Both the position numbers and the translations under genes were made by a program. This document shows, in pieces, positions 38,086 through 49,235 of a stretch of 64,000 bases of DNA; the first letter of the stretch is position 1, and each line of letters starts with the position of its first letter. The stretch lies in assembly GCA_037178855.1 (NCBI GenBank), contig JASJZC010000007.1:2232001-2296000 (forward strand), given 5' to 3'. Below the pieces are notes generated by a model, which was given only the letters and a program-made list of their open reading frames with translations, was not told the origin of the DNA and did not search any database. Origin of the DNA: Oscheius sp. JU75. Taxonomy: Eukaryota; Nematoda; Chromadorea; Rhabditida; Rhabditidae.

Positions 38086-40842
38086 ACTGGCGATCAGGAT
38101 GAGATGTCGACAGAGAACAGAAGCACGCCACGTGACCTCGTACAGCAGCTACTGGAGCAGAATCGTCTACTGATGGAACAAGTTTGCCGCTACCAACAGT
38201 CAGAAGGATCAAACACTGCCACCACGTACGCCCGTCTCAAGCAGACATCGAGGAAGTTCTCTATCGACCCCGATGACGAAGAAGGATACGACAAATGGTT
38301 CAACCGGATCAAGAACACACTGGCCAACGAAGGATCAAGTCTCAGTGAGCAGCAGAAGACACGACTTCTGGTTGATCTACTAGACGACCATTGCTACGAT
38401 CACTTTCTGAAGAGCAATATCCCTCTAGATGTCAACGACATGAACTGGGAACAAACAACTACCAGCCTCCAGTTCCTGTTCGGCTGCAAGAAATCACTCT
38501 TCCGCAGACGACTGGATTTCTTCAACTTGGAACATCCGTACGGGAAGGATCTCCTCGGGCTAGTCAACACGATCAAACATGCAACATCGTCGGCACAGCT
38601 AACAACTATGAAGATCAACGAACTGCAGTCTCTAAAGATGATCACAGCGTTGCAAGATCCACGTCATGCAGAATATCGTCTGAGATTCATGCACATTCTG
38701 GAGAAGAACCCTACAGCCACTGTTGATGACCTCTACACCGACTACTTCGCGTGGAAGAAGACGAAGGAAGATGCTCTGGCTGTCGAAAACTTCACACCAG
38801 ACATCAAAGCGGTCAACCAGCCCAGAAATCAGTGCTTCAAACAGGACACATTCGCCAAACCGAAGAGAGGACCGCCGCCGTCTCCATGTCCCGTTTGTCA
38901 AGGAAATCACTGGAAAGCTGACTGTCGTAACACCACGAAGGTACCTCAACATCAACAGAAGACGAAGAATCGTTCATTGAAGAATCGAGCAGTTGTTGCC
39001 AAGCTAACCTCAACAGACCAACATCATGCTGACGTCTACATCAACAATGTCAACGTTTCGCTGCAAGTTGATACTGGTGCTGAAGTGACTCTCATCTCTG
39101 AAGGCACATGGAGGAAGATCGGATCGCCTACGCTGGAACACAATGATGTCCGTCTGTCCAGTGCCAATGGAACACCTATCGAATGTCTTGGAAAGGTCAA
39201 GCTGTACTTCTCACTCGCAGATGCTACTGGTAGTGGAGATGCCTATGTTACCGCGAGCCTGGATCTCGTGGGTTCACCATGGCTCACCCAAGTGCCGTTT
39301 TTCGCAGAGGCTCTCAGTCGTCTCAAGAACCACACCGTACGCATGCTGTCAAACAACAACAAGGACACTCTGGCAAGCCAGCTGAAGAAGAAGTTCCCAA
39401 AGGTCTTCGACGAATCGCTCGGACTGTGCAACAAGACCAAAGCTGTCTTGTATCTCAAACCAGATGTTCACCCTACATATGTTCGCAGAAGGCCCGTTCC
39501 ACACGCCTCCTTGGAGCTGCTGGACAAAGAGATTGACCGCTTACTGTCGCTGAACGTCATCTCATCTGTGGAATCCTCGGAATGGGCCGCACCAATCGTT
39601 GCGGTCAGAAAGGCTAATGGAAGCCTCCGTCTCTGCAATGACTACTCTACAGGTCTCAATGATGCTCTTCGGCCGAACCAGCACCCACTACCGACCGTCG
39701 ACGATGTTCTCTCGAAGCTGAATGGAGGAATCGTTTTCTCGACGATCGATCTTGCCGATGCCTATCTGCAAATCGAGGTTTCGGAAGAGTCCAAAACGTT
39801 ATTGACTATCAACACGCACCGAGGTCTTTTTCAGTACAACCGTCTACCATTCGGAGTCAAGACGGCGCCCGGTATCTTCCAGAAGATAATGGACCAGATG
39901 ATCTCTGGATTGACAGCTACGGCAGCTTACATGGATGATGTGATCGTTACTGGTCGAACTTTGGAGGAACACGAGAAGAACCTAGAAGCTCTACTAAACC
40001 GCATACAACAATTCGGTTTCCATCTACGTATCGAGAAGTGCCGTTTTGCTGTGCCCTCGCTCAACTACCTGGGTTTCGTGATCTCAGCCGAAGGAAGAAA
40101 ACCGGACCCAATGAAGATCAAAGCTATTGTGGACATGCCAGCTCCGAAAGATGTCCCTCAACTCCGCTCGTTCCTGGGTATGCTGTCTTTCTACAGTGCC
40201 TTCATTCCTGATTTCCGTACTCTCCGCGAGCCTATGGACAATCTGACGAGAAAGGACGTTCCTTTTATCTGGTCAAAGGAATGCGACGATGTTTTCGAGC
40301 AGGCCAAGCAGATACTCAGTTCCGAACTCCATTTGGCTCACTACAATCCCTCTCTCCCCATCATTGTAGCTGCCGATGCGAGCAACTATGGAATTGGTGC
40401 CGTGATGTCTCACCGCTTCCCAGACGGTACCGAGAAAGCTGTTTATCATATTTGCCGTTCTCTCAATGACGCCGAACGAAATTATGGTCAAATCGAGAAG
40501 GAAGGTCTGGCCCTAGTATTCGCGGTCAAGAAGTTCCACCGTTTCATCCACGGACGCCGGTTCCTGCTGTTAACCGATCACAAGCCGTTGCTCAGTATCT
40601 TTGGTTCGAAGTCTGGTGTCCCCGTCTACACTGCTAATCGTCTACAACGCTGGTGCCTGACACTCTTAGGATACGACTTCAAGATCGAGTACCGCAACAC
40701 GACGTCATTTGGACAAGCCGATGCTCTGTCCCGATTGATCAGCTCGCAAACCCGTCCGGAAGAAGACTACGTCATTGCCGAAATTGAGAGGGATGCCAAG
40801 TTCATTTACAATAACATCATCCAGCAGATGCCCATCTGCTGA
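38062..40842 (+). CDS. Retrotransposon gag-protease-RT-RNase H polyprotein
   Basis: 926 codons. The gag part (~1-270) ends in a zinc knuckle at residues ~276-289, CPVCQGNHWKADC (C-x2-C-x3-H-x4-C, one residue shorter than the retroviral type). The aspartic protease active site is DTGAE at ~336. The RT has FSTIDLADAYLQIEV, RLPFGVKTAPGIF and YMDD at ~623. RNase H begins at AADASNYGIGAVM (~770). The frame ends at a TGA at 40840-40842, a few codons past RNase H, where the integrase frame takes over. The ATG lies inside the 5' LTR, so transcripts starting in the LTR must begin upstream of it. Confidence 0.95.
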   Translation: MVSIGDTTTGDQDEMSTENRSTPRDLVQQLLEQNRLLMEQVCRYQQSEGSNTATTYARLKQTSRKFSIDPDDEEGYDKWFNRIKNTLANEGSSLSEQQKTRLLVDLLDDHCYDHFLKSNIPLDVNDMNWEQTTTSLQFLFGCKKSLFRRRLDFFNLEHPYGKDLLGLVNTIKHATSSAQLTTMKINELQSLKMITALQDPRHAEYRLRFMHILEKNPTATVDDLYTDYFAWKKTKEDALAVENFTPDIKAVNQPRNQCFKQDTFAKPKRGPPPSPCPVCQGNHWKADCRNTTKVPQHQQKTKNRSLKNRAVVAKLTSTDQHHADVYINNVNVSLQVDTGAEVTLISEGTWRKIGSPTLEHNDVRLSSANGTPIECLGKVKLYFSLADATGSGDAYVTASLDLVGSPWLTQVPFFAEALSRLKNHTVRMLSNNNKDTLASQLKKKFPKVFDESLGLCNKTKAVLYLKPDVHPTYVRRRPVPHASLELLDKEIDRLLSLNVISSVESSEWAAPIVAVRKANGSLRLCNDYSTGLNDALRPNQHPLPTVDDVLSKLNGGIVFSTIDLADAYLQIEVSEESKTLLTINTHRGLFQYNRLPFGVKTAPGIFQKIMDQMISGLTATAAYMDDVIVTGRTLEEHEKNLEALLNRIQQFGFHLRIEKCRFAVPSLNYLGFVISAEGRKPDPMKIKAIVDMPAPKDVPQLRSFLGMLSFYSAFIPDFRTLREPMDNLTRKDVPFIWSKECDDVFEQAKQILSSELHLAHYNPSLPIIVAADASNYGIGAVMSHRFPDGTEKAVYHICRSLNDAERNYGQIEKEGLALVFAVKKFHRFIHGRRFLLLTDHKPLLSIFGSKSGVPVYTANRLQRWCLTLLGYDFKIEYRNTTSFGQADALSRLISSQTRPEEDYVIAEIERDAKFIYNNIIQQMPIC

Positions 40843-42127
40843 AGATGTCTCTAACGCCACTGCCAAGGATCCCATTCACTCGCAGCTGGTAAACTACATC
40901 ACGAAGCATACTTGGCCTAGCAAACCAAGTCCGGATCTCAAGAAGTACAACTCCATCAGACACTCACTGTTCCTGCGCGATGGCTGTCTCTTCTTCCAGG
41001 ACCGTGTCCTGATTCCGGCTTCACTCCAGAAGCGTGTCCTCCAAGTCCTGCACAATGGTCATCCCGGCTCTACAAGGATGAAGTCTCTAGCTATGGAACA
41101 CGTCTTCTGGATCAACGTCAATCGGGACATCGACGAGTACGTTCAACTCTGTGAAGACTGCCAGTTGGCTGCCAAGGCCCCGATCAAGACATCTCTGTCG
41201 CCTTGGTCCACACCGAACGAGCCATGGGAAAGGATTCATCTGGATTTTGCTGGACCCATAAATGGTAAGATGTACATCATCGTCGTCGACGCCTATTCCA
41301 AATGGCCGGAAATTTTCCCTTTGAATGCTGCCACTACTTCTACTACTACGAAGACACTGGATCGACTGTTCTCCCAGTTTGGATACCCAAAGACATTAGT
41401 CAGCGACAATGGCACACAGTTTACTTCCGAAGAGTTTGCTGATTACTGTAAGAAGAGAGGAATCAATCACACACGAAGTCCACCATATCATCCACAATCG
41501 AATGGTCAAGCTGAAAGGTTCGTCGCAACGTTCAAACAAGCTCTCAAAAAGTCACCAAATGGAACTGAAGAAGCACTGATGATTTTCCTGTTCACCTACC
41601 GACACACCCCTTGTGCCCAATCTCCTGGAGGACGATCCCCGGCCGAGAACTTTATCGGTAGAAAACTACGGACGGCTCTCAACCTTCTCCGTCCTGAAGA
41701 ACAGAAGAGCAGACAATACGGTCCCGACAAGACTAAGATGGCTGCCTATTTCAATCGTCATCATGGAGCCAAGGAAAGATGTTATGAAATCGGAGACACT
41801 GTCTACGTCCTTTCCTATGCTCGGAACGGGAACTCGTGGATACCGGGTACTATCACCAAACGCGTTGGCAAGAAACTCTACATTGTCGATATTGAAGGCA
41901 AGGAACAACGTCGCCACGCGAACCACATGAAAAGCCGTACTATCCACAACAACACGATGCTGTCTGATCCATCGCTGATACCAGGACTCAACGAAGAACA
42001 AACGTATGTGGAGGATATTCCGGATCCTGAAGAAACGAACAAGAACATAGCTCGTCAGCTCAACCCGGAAATCAAACTCAGACGTTCTACGAGGATCCGA
42101 CGCAAGATTCGACGAGTTCAAGCTTAG
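40775..42127 (+). CDS. Retrotransposon integrase region (shifted frame)
   Basis: Homology begins near 40836, where the previous frame stops. The two frames are offset by one base around 40830-40840. The integrase shows the HHCC zinc region (H near codon 92, ending CEDC), the DDE core (HLDFAGP; LVSDNGTQFTSEEF; PYHPQSNGQAERF) and a basic tail ending TRIRRKIRRVQA at 42127, just before the purine tract. The ATG at the start of the open frame is probably not used by itself. The region would need frameshifting, or the copy is a mutant. Confidence 0.92.
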   Translation: MPKLRGMPSSFTITSSSRCPSAEDVSNATAKDPIHSQLVNYITKHTWPSKPSPDLKKYNSIRHSLFLRDGCLFFQDRVLIPASLQKRVLQVLHNGHPGSTRMKSLAMEHVFWINVNRDIDEYVQLCEDCQLAAKAPIKTSLSPWSTPNEPWERIHLDFAGPINGKMYIIVVDAYSKWPEIFPLNAATTSTTTKTLDRLFSQFGYPKTLVSDNGTQFTSEEFADYCKKRGINHTRSPPYHPQSNGQAERFVATFKQALKKSPNGTEEALMIFLFTYRHTPCAQSPGGRSPAENFIGRKLRTALNLLRPEEQKSRQYGPDKTKMAAYFNRHHGAKERCYEIGDTVYVLSYARNGNSWIPGTITKRVGKKLYIVDIEGKEQRRHANHMKSRTIHNNTMLSDPSLIPGLNEEQTYVEDIPDPEETNKNIARQLNPEIKLRRSTRIRRKIRRVQA

Positions 42128-42135
42128 ATGGGAGG

Positions 42136-42324
42136 TGTTGGAACAAGCATAATTACCAAGCGGAATTACCTTGTTCTCTTTTATATAATGTTTGTACATA
42201 TATTATTGCTCTCGTGTCAATAGCGAGACAGTCTTGATTAGTAGCTGCCCCAATAAAGGTTGTAACCTTTGCTCGTCTATCTACTGTCGTCTCTACCACA
42301 ATGGTATCCATCGGAGATACAACA
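42136..42324 (+). repeat. 3' LTR
   Basis: Identical to the 5' LTR across all 189 bp as read by eye. It includes the gag ATG at 42301, whose frame runs out into flanking genomic DNA. TSD CATAC follows. Confidence 0.95.
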
Positions 42325-42548
42325 CATACATATATGTCCGATGGACATTTTAGTTATCTGCCTCAGATTCCTTTCCCTTCCACTGTTTCCCAACTGTTTT
42401 CCTGCTTCCTCACAGTGCTATTGTTTTCAAGAGGAAAAACATGATTTTCGACAAACAGGGACGAGCAATCGAGAAGGGACAATAATTGTGGTTTCAAATC
42501 CTTCTCCTTTCTCTTCATTCTACTTCCTTTTTATGTTAATGCGTTATA

Positions 42549-43157
42549 TTGGCCTGTTTTATCTGCCTCTATTGCCTTTTGAGAGGTTTCCGCCTGAATG
42601 TGTCTATTGGCTCACTTTTCGCATATTTATCATTCACCGCGGTCTGCATCAATGCATCGTTATTATCTGGTATTTTTCTGGTTAACTCTAAGAGATTTTG
42701 GTTTAGATTCTTTTGGGTATCTTATTACAGTTTGTAGAGAGTAAAAAGACTCTTATACAAGCTAATGTGACCTTTGGCGGCATGAATGATTTAGAGGTAC
42801 GACTCGACCTGTATGAGGTTTGAGACAACTCTATAATGCTTAATTTTTCATCAGCGGGATCACTTCTACTTTAACAAGGACGATCATTTAGCCACGAAGA
42901 TAGTATCAGTAGACAAGCTTGGTCTGGCCTCAGTTGAACTGTCTGGAATTCAAACTGGAGACGAATTTGGCATGGACTATGAGCCCTACATAACTTTTCA
43001 GTATAGAAGAAAGAACTCTGCACCGTTTAGCTATTCTTACGAATGTAAAATTCACCGTTTCCAAAAATGTAACACTGATTGTTCGTTTTCAGTTGTGATC
43101 GATGACCTCTACAAGATTCAAAGCGTGTATGATTGCACAATAAATACTCTGCCATAG
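42549..43157 (+). CDS. Unrecognised gene next to the retrotransposon (3' exons clear)
   Basis: Clear exons: about 42734-42788 (FVESKKTLIQANVTFGGMN), then about 42856-43046 (RDHFYFNKDDHLATKIVSVD, LGLASVELSGIQTGDEFGMD, KNSAPFSYSYE) and 43093-43157 (VIDDLYKIQSVYDCTINTLP, stop). An upstream hydrophobic stretch (AYLSFTAVCINASLLSGIFL, about 42605-42680) can be spliced in frame and would make a membrane anchor before a beta-rich ectodomain. The start codon is not determined, and the retrotransposon lies only ~220 bp upstream, so 5' parts may be lost or displaced. No family recognised. Confidence 0.45.
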
Positions 43158-43816
43158 GATCAGAACATCAGCTCATTTTCAGATTTTAGCCCCTATCCAG
43201 AGCAGGACAATTCTTTTACGTCTTTTCCATAGGCACGACGACAAGGCTTCGTTTTTGAAGGGAGATAGTTTGACAGAAAATTTGTAATCGTCACAACTTG
43301 TTCTTTCTTGCTACCTTTGCTATAGGAACCTTCATCAAGTCGTGTAACAAGTTCCTAGAAATATAAGCTCTTCAGTATCCCATTACAGCTCAGTTTTTAA
43401 ATATAACTTGACTAGGCAAAGCGTGTGGCACGCAAAGCCTACTGTTGGCGTTCCCATCTCGTCTGTCAGGTAATTTTCACTATAAGAAGCATCCCCTCAA
43501 TTCCCTTAATATTAGGCGCAGACACTTTTTGCGTCTAATTGGCGTCTAGCAAGAGTAAATTATGACAGAGCAGGACCACATAACCGACTAGAGGAGAAGA
43601 GTATTGTCTCGCCTGTCTCTTTTCAAGTTTTTGGTTTTCACAAGTTTCTAGCATAGACTGTAGGTCACACCCTCTCCACAACACCGGTCTCTTTTGAATC
43701 TCATCCAATCTTTCACGATTAGAATACAAAAATAGACAGCACGAAACGTCTAGAGTTGTTTTCCGTCACGGACACTGTAATAGTTTAGTTTTCTTGATTC
43801 CTTATCTTCTATTCTT

Positions 43817-45066
43817 ATGATGTATGCAGAAATGCTGGCAGTTGACACGATGTGTGCCACTGTATCTCTCGTTGTGGATGCTGTTGGAGTTGTCATCAAC
43901 ATCCTTCTGGGTGTAGCTGTCTATCAGAAAAAGACAAAAGAGATGGAAAGTTATTCGATCCTTCTGATGAACACCGTCATCAGTGATTTGATTACCTGTT
44001 CCACGTCTCTTTTCGTCGGGCCAAGGTTTTCTAGCCTTTTCCAATCGAAGGATCACTTCAGAATGATTCTGTACCAAGACTCTTTGATATACATTTTCAG
44101 TGGAGCATGTACCTTTATTGGCCCAAAAATCTGTTACATGGGGTTTGTTCTTTTAGCTTCAAGTTCACCAAAACTTCAGTATGGGTGCAAACGTGGCTTT
44201 GTTCGCCCAAATAGCTCCAGTTTTGCTGTATTCCTTCGGGTACCGTTACTTTGTTATCCGCTGCGAGAAAGTACCCGAGAAGAATACTGTAATTGGTCTT
44301 CTCTTCCTGTCGTGGTTATATCCACTCGTTATTCTTTGTTTTGTGGTGAGTGAGAGCTCTTTCACTCGCAAGAATGCAATATTTGAATTACTAATGTAAT
44401 CCTTTCAGTCCCAGTACATTGTGGAACATCTAGAATCAGACATGTCATCTGAACTTCAGACAGTTCATCCGGAGCTAAACATCAGTGGTAGGTCGACGCT
44501 GTTTGGAATCAAATAAAATCTAGCTTTAACTATTGCCGCCTCACCGAGCATCAACAGTGATTATCGAGCTAGCATTCCAACAATATGCGTAGTTGTACCT
44601 GTGGTTCCAATTTTGATACTGTCTTTGACTCTCCGCCATGTCATCATGAAAAAACTGGAGTCGCTGGCCATCATCTCCGAAAAGACACGACAACTGAACA
44701 ACAACTTAATGCAGGTTATCAGAAACAATGTACTCCTCAATGAGTTACTTTCAGACACTTACCTGGCAAGCCTGTCTTCCACTATGCTTCTTGTTTGGAG
44801 CTGCAATTTTCTGGATAGACAAGCAGTTTCAAATCCACAACACACTACTGGAATACGCTTTGATCTTTATGGTGGGAGCCTGTCCGGTTTTGAGTCCAGT
44901 CAGCGCATTCTACTTCATCACGCCGTACAGAGAATGGCTGAAACATCAAATCTGCAGTTGTTTCTTGAACAAGGATACGAAAACCGTGGCGACAACAAAC
45001 GGAGCTGTTCAATCGAGAGCCGGGGGAAGAAACAGCATCTCCGTTGTGCAACACCAACTATATTAA
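43817..45066 (+). CDS. Srd-type seven-helix chemoreceptor
   Basis: Six exons with short introns (first two 37 bp) keep frame from MMYAEMLAVDTMCATVS to a TAA at 45064-45066. TM1 VVINILLGVAVYQKK and TM2 SYSILLMNTVISDLITCST. The TM3 region spans SLIYIFSGACTFIGPKICYM. TM4 NVALFAQIAPVLLYSFGYRY is followed by RCEKVPEKN and TM5. TM6 is SIPTICVVVPVVPILILSL, preceding the loop SEKTRQLNNNLMQ. TM7 ends ALIFMVGACPVLSPVSAFYF with the family-like ITPYREWL. One donor (GGTAG|GTCGAC, about 44491) was chosen because it alone preserves frame. Expected in sensory cilia; ligand unknown. Two broken relatives lie at 36.8-37.7 kb. Confidence 0.83.
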
Positions 45067-46051
45067 CAAAAAGGAAAAAAAACAGGTGGCTGATTGCTCG
45101 AAATTCATGTTTACACCAAACTCCCTACAGATTTCCTTCTTGTTCCTCTGTGATTTTGAAGATTGACTGTGAGTAAAGATTAGCAAAGGATGTTTCAAAG
45201 TTCCGTGTCTTACCTATCCAAAGCACTATAATGACTGTGGTAGACACTGCTTGATTTTCTTTACCTTTAACTACTACCGGAAATTAGGTGACAAGTCAAC
45301 TTTGAAGCTTTCGAAAGAGTGAGTTGCTCTGGAGTTGCAAGGCATACGCCAGTTCAATACTAACCTGGTTTATTCTAACAATCTTTGACCGTGCTAGCAG
45401 AAAAGAAACTGGGTACCGTTTCGTTTCTATATTAGCTCCACGTGAGGTACTTTCGCTCAAGAATAGTCCCTGTAGCCGCCTATACCGAGGAGACGCCGTC
45501 CCGCAGCCACTGAAATTTTACCGATTGCTCACTTGTTTTTCTAGTTATTTCAGGATCTGTGACTTTAATGCAGGCAAAATATTTCAAATTCGTTTGCTTG
45601 AATTGTCGTTTAAAACGTATCCTTCAATACATTCTTTCGAAAAAGCAAAGATACGCAGAGGTGCGTGAGAAATACGCAATACGTCGTTTCGAATTTTCCC
45701 TATAGCCTCTAAGGCTCCCCTCCCAAATCTCTAAAATTGGTTTGAAATTTCGTTGATTGGTATACAAGTTGCTCTTTCTCTTCTCTTTTTGACATCCTAT
45801 CGGCAAAGGACCGAAGTTATAAGCAAAAATTTCAAGTGATTCGTTCAGAAACATTGTTCGCGAAAATATTTATGTAAATTTTCTTTTTCTTTAAAACTGG
45901 GCTTCGAAAGCTTTTTCCTTACTGCTTTTCATTGACCCGCTAAAAAATCGAAAATCGCTTTCAGGGCTATCTTTCGCTTGGTTGAACCGCAAAGAAAGTC
46001 TCTTAAAAATCGATATTCATCAGTTGGCAAACGTCCAGCGGCACATAAACC
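45067..46051. other. Intergenic, upstream of pinin
   Basis: No supported gene. T-rich sequence ahead of the pinin start, with a CGTCCAG acceptor-like site at about 46033-46039 that may receive a spliced leader. Confidence 0.35.
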
Positions 46052-47266
46052 ATGGAAGCCATTGATACTGAGCTCTCGAACATCCACGAGCAGCTTCAAC
46101 AGCTGGATAAGGACATCGGTTTTCACCCCGATCGCAGGTACTTTTTAGCTAGATTCTTTTAAACAAACAAATGGTTTCAGACTAGTTCGACGGGGCGCCC
46201 CTATCGTATACAGAGGAAATGGTGTTGATCGCAGATCAGATGGGTATGTCACTCTCTTTGAACCTATTAGAAATTGCAATCTTTTCAGATCTGAGAACTA
46301 CGGTTACAGAAACGAGAACTACAGTCACAGCCGCGAGAGCCTGAAACGTCGTCGTGAACCGGAAGATGACGAAGAGGAGGATATCGAGCGACGTCCGAAG
46401 CGTATTCTGCCTTCGACGGTTATTTTGCCAAACATTGAGACACAGAGTCGCGACGCAAAACTGCAAGAGATGGCAAAGACTGAGAACAAAGATGTGGTCA
46501 AGAGGAACAGAAGAATGTTCTCGAACCTGATGGGTACACTCACACAGTTCAAGAAAGAAGCCAAACCGAAGACTTTGGAAAATATGCAGAAGGAGAAGCT
46601 ATTGGAGGTTGAGAAGAAGCTTGAAGAGCAAAAGGAGAAGGATAAGCAGCAGGTGATTTTATCTCACATTTTTGAAAAACACAACAAAGAATTTTAGCTT
46701 GAAGATGATCGTATGTCCAAGATCGAAAAGAGGAAGGAGCTCGAAGCAGCCCAGAAAGCTTTAACCAGGAAGAAGGCTCTAATGCAATATGTATATTTGT
46801 TCCTTATACTTTTCACTTTTCCTATTCAGGCTGATGCTAAAAAGAAGCACTATCAGCTGATGAGCAATTACATCATGACCAATACTAAGCCTGCTCTCTT
46901 CTTCTTGCCGGCCAAGCACAATTTGAGGTCTATGGAGCTTTTGAGAGCCAGCGAGAAAAAGATGCAAGGTTTGAAATGAGCCCAAGTTTTTTCGAACCTG
47001 AACTTTCAGGTCTCATTGCTCGAAGGGATGAAGAACTGGAACGTGAGCTGGAGGCTCCCATGCGTCATGCTCAAGAAGAGGACGATGAGACACTGAAGAG
47101 CATTGTGAGTAAGCCTGGCTCTCGCCGAGATCGCGACAGGAAAGAGAGGAACGGAGATGACAAGACCAAGCAGTCAACCCCTAAACCCGAAGAGGAGAGT
47201 GAGGGAGAGGATGACGAGGGTCACGAGCCAGATGTCCCACCTGAGCACAGAATTGTTATTGAATAA
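46052..47266 (+). CDS. Pinin (splicing / exon-junction-associated protein)
   Basis: Six exons. The N-terminal coiled coil is EAIDTELSNIHEQLQQLDKD, followed by LVRRGAPIVYRGNG. A basic/acidic linker (SLKRRREPEDDEEEDIERR) leads to the pinin/SDK/memA domain with its signature RRMFSNLMGTLTQFKKEAKP. The long charged helix EKLLEVEKKLEEQKEKDKQQ follows, then KKHYQLMSNYIMTNTKPALF and HNLRSMELLRASEKKM. The C-terminus is Glu/Asp/Lys-rich, ending PDVPPEHRIVIE. Pinin is a nuclear-speckle protein linked to ASAP/PSAP and exon-junction complexes. The vertebrate RS tail is reduced here. The next gene lies 388 bp downstream on the same strand, so a shared operon is possible but the gap is longer than typical. 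Confidence 0.9.
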
Positions 47267-47654
47267 TTGGTGTTTTCGTCAAACCAAACTCAGAATGCTT
47301 GTGTCATTCCCCTATCCGATCCAATGGGTCCACTTGTTAACTTATTTTGATGATTTTTTTTCAACATTCTGATCTTCTCTCACTGGCGTGTAATCTTATA
47401 GGCTTACTATCCATCCTATTCATTTTTTGATAAGTTTAGAGGGTTCATTGCGTTTGTTTCACTCGATGTTTATCTACTCTACTTCCTTGCGGTTTCTATA
47501 AATCTTTTGTTAAAAAATTCGCAGAAACTGCGGTTGTATATCCTGTAATACTTTAGCAACTCCTCCTTGGGTTATTTTTTTTTCGATTGTGCTCGAAAAA
47601 TGTGCATCAACTCACAACCGTAGAACATGACAAATTTCCAGCATCAAATAAGAA

Positions 47655-48879
47655 ATGACCACTGAAGATAACGTCGACATTTCGGGAATCATCGGCAACT
47701 TGCAGAAGTTGGTTCTGAATCTGAGTCAAGAGCATGCGGTGAGTATCATTGTATTAAAAGTGTTTTGCAATCAAAAATGAGCAAGACCAAATATGTTTGC
47801 TTAATTTTAATATGCAACAGTGAGTTTCAGCTGGACAAAACTACTAAAAGTGCTACTCGAATCAGTCATATGGCCCATTGTCCAGACGTGAGCCGTTTAA
47901 TGGTAAGTGTTTTGTTTTTCAATTCATTTTCAAGGTAAATTTTTTCTCAAGAGCAAGCAAACCAAAAATGTAGACCATTTGATTTCTCAAGTTTGTATCG
48001 TAACGGTTACTAGCCAACGTCAATACCGAAGTATGGTAAGATACTAAAGTCTGATTGCACCTAAGCCACGGTGATCTTCGGACACTTCATCAGCGTGAAA
48101 CATAACAATTCTGTTTCGATTGCCATTTTGATATGATGTCCCGATTGATTGAGTCAAGACTATCTCAAAATCAATAAAAAGAAGTCGTTGTTGAACTTTA
48201 TTTTCTAGAGAAGCCCCAAGTTCTCTGTTGACCCGACAGCCCAGCTCGGAGATTTGCAACAGCAAAACTTGGATCTGAAAAATCAGTACGAGGATTGCAT
48301 AATAGCTCTAAACAGCATGATGCACGTTCATCGACTTGAAATGATGCGGTTCGTCAATAGAAGAGATGCCTCTGCCACTGTTGAGCTGATCAGTGAAGAA
48401 GTGAAAGAAGAAACACCGGTAGAGAAGATCCCATTGCCGGTTTTTCAAGATTTGGACGACGTTTTCCATGCTTCCGGTGTAAATCAGACCCGAATCATTG
48501 AGGTAACATCCTGATTTCTGTTTATTATATTCTTTTCAGGAGATTGAAAAGCTCAAGTTCGAAAACGCCCTGATTAGAGAGCTTGTACAGATGGAGGATT
48601 TCGAAGGCATAGATGTCGAAGCACTTCTAGAGAAGATAGAAAATCAGTGAGTAGAATTTGCAAAAAAACTATATTTGAATGCACTACGCATTTTACAACC
48701 CGTTTTTCAGAACACCTCTTGCAACATCACCTCAATGCTCTTCTACCGCCTCCGAGCCGGACTTGGATGATTGCAAGCAGAAGTTGAAATCACAAGAAAC
48801 CATCAAGGCCAAAGAAGAAAATCAATCCTACCATGACCAAAACGACAAAACGGACAAACAGGAACAAATCTGTATCTGA
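47655..48879 (+). CDS. SIKE/FGFR1OP2-family coiled-coil protein (STRIPAK component)
   Basis: Five exons (47655-47738, 47831-47902, 48209-48502, 48540-48646, 48711-48879) give 241 residues. The start is 13 bases after TTTCCAG. Family-like segments occur in order: IIGNLQKLVLNLSQEHALD; a short HMAHCPDVSRLM (compare the arginine-proline stretch in the family); LGDLQQQNLDLKNQYEDCI with ALNSMMHVHRLEMMRF; and EIEKLKFENALIRELVQM near the end. FGFR1OP2/SIKE proteins link kinases to the PP2A-striatin complex. The C-terminal ~55 residues are polar and unique. The third intron (~306 bp) is long for this window. Confidence 0.7.
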
Positions 48880-49137
48880 ATCTGAAACAAGACTCTCTTG
48901 TGACACACTTCACTTTATGTAAGTATTGATCAATAAATCCATTATGAGCTAACCGGTATACAAATGACAAGCTTGGGACTAATATTATACTAGAAGTTAT
49001 CACAACAGCAAGACCAGAATAGAAAAGTATTCGATACATTTCTACAGAGCTCATCAGAAAGCGTATCGGGAACGATACATTGGGATTGTCCAGAGTCCTA
49101 AATCATTCAATCTTTTGCAGCATGCTGTGCAATTACT

Positions 49138-49185
49138 AAATATATATATATCTAAATTATGAAATATATATATATAAAGCGCAAA
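49138..49185. repeat. AT-rich microsatellite
   Basis: Two TATATATATAT blocks separated by CTAAATTATGAAA, between two convergent genes. Confidence 0.8.
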
Positions 49186-49235
49186 CCGACAGAGTATAGG
49201 CTTTTGAAAAACTAGAGAAGAGAAACATGCACATG

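Larger units (their letters stand above)
37897..42324 (+). mobile_element. Ty3/gypsy-type LTR retrotransposon
   Basis: 4428 bp bounded by two identical 189-bp LTRs and flanked by the 5-bp duplication CATAC (37892-37896 and 42325-42329). Gene order is gag, protease, reverse transcriptase, RNase H, integrase, which defines Ty3/gypsy. There is no envelope gene. A short purine tract (GATGGGAGG) precedes the 3' LTR. LTR identity indicates a recent insertion, yet one frame break separates the RNase H and integrase regions. Confidence 0.97.
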
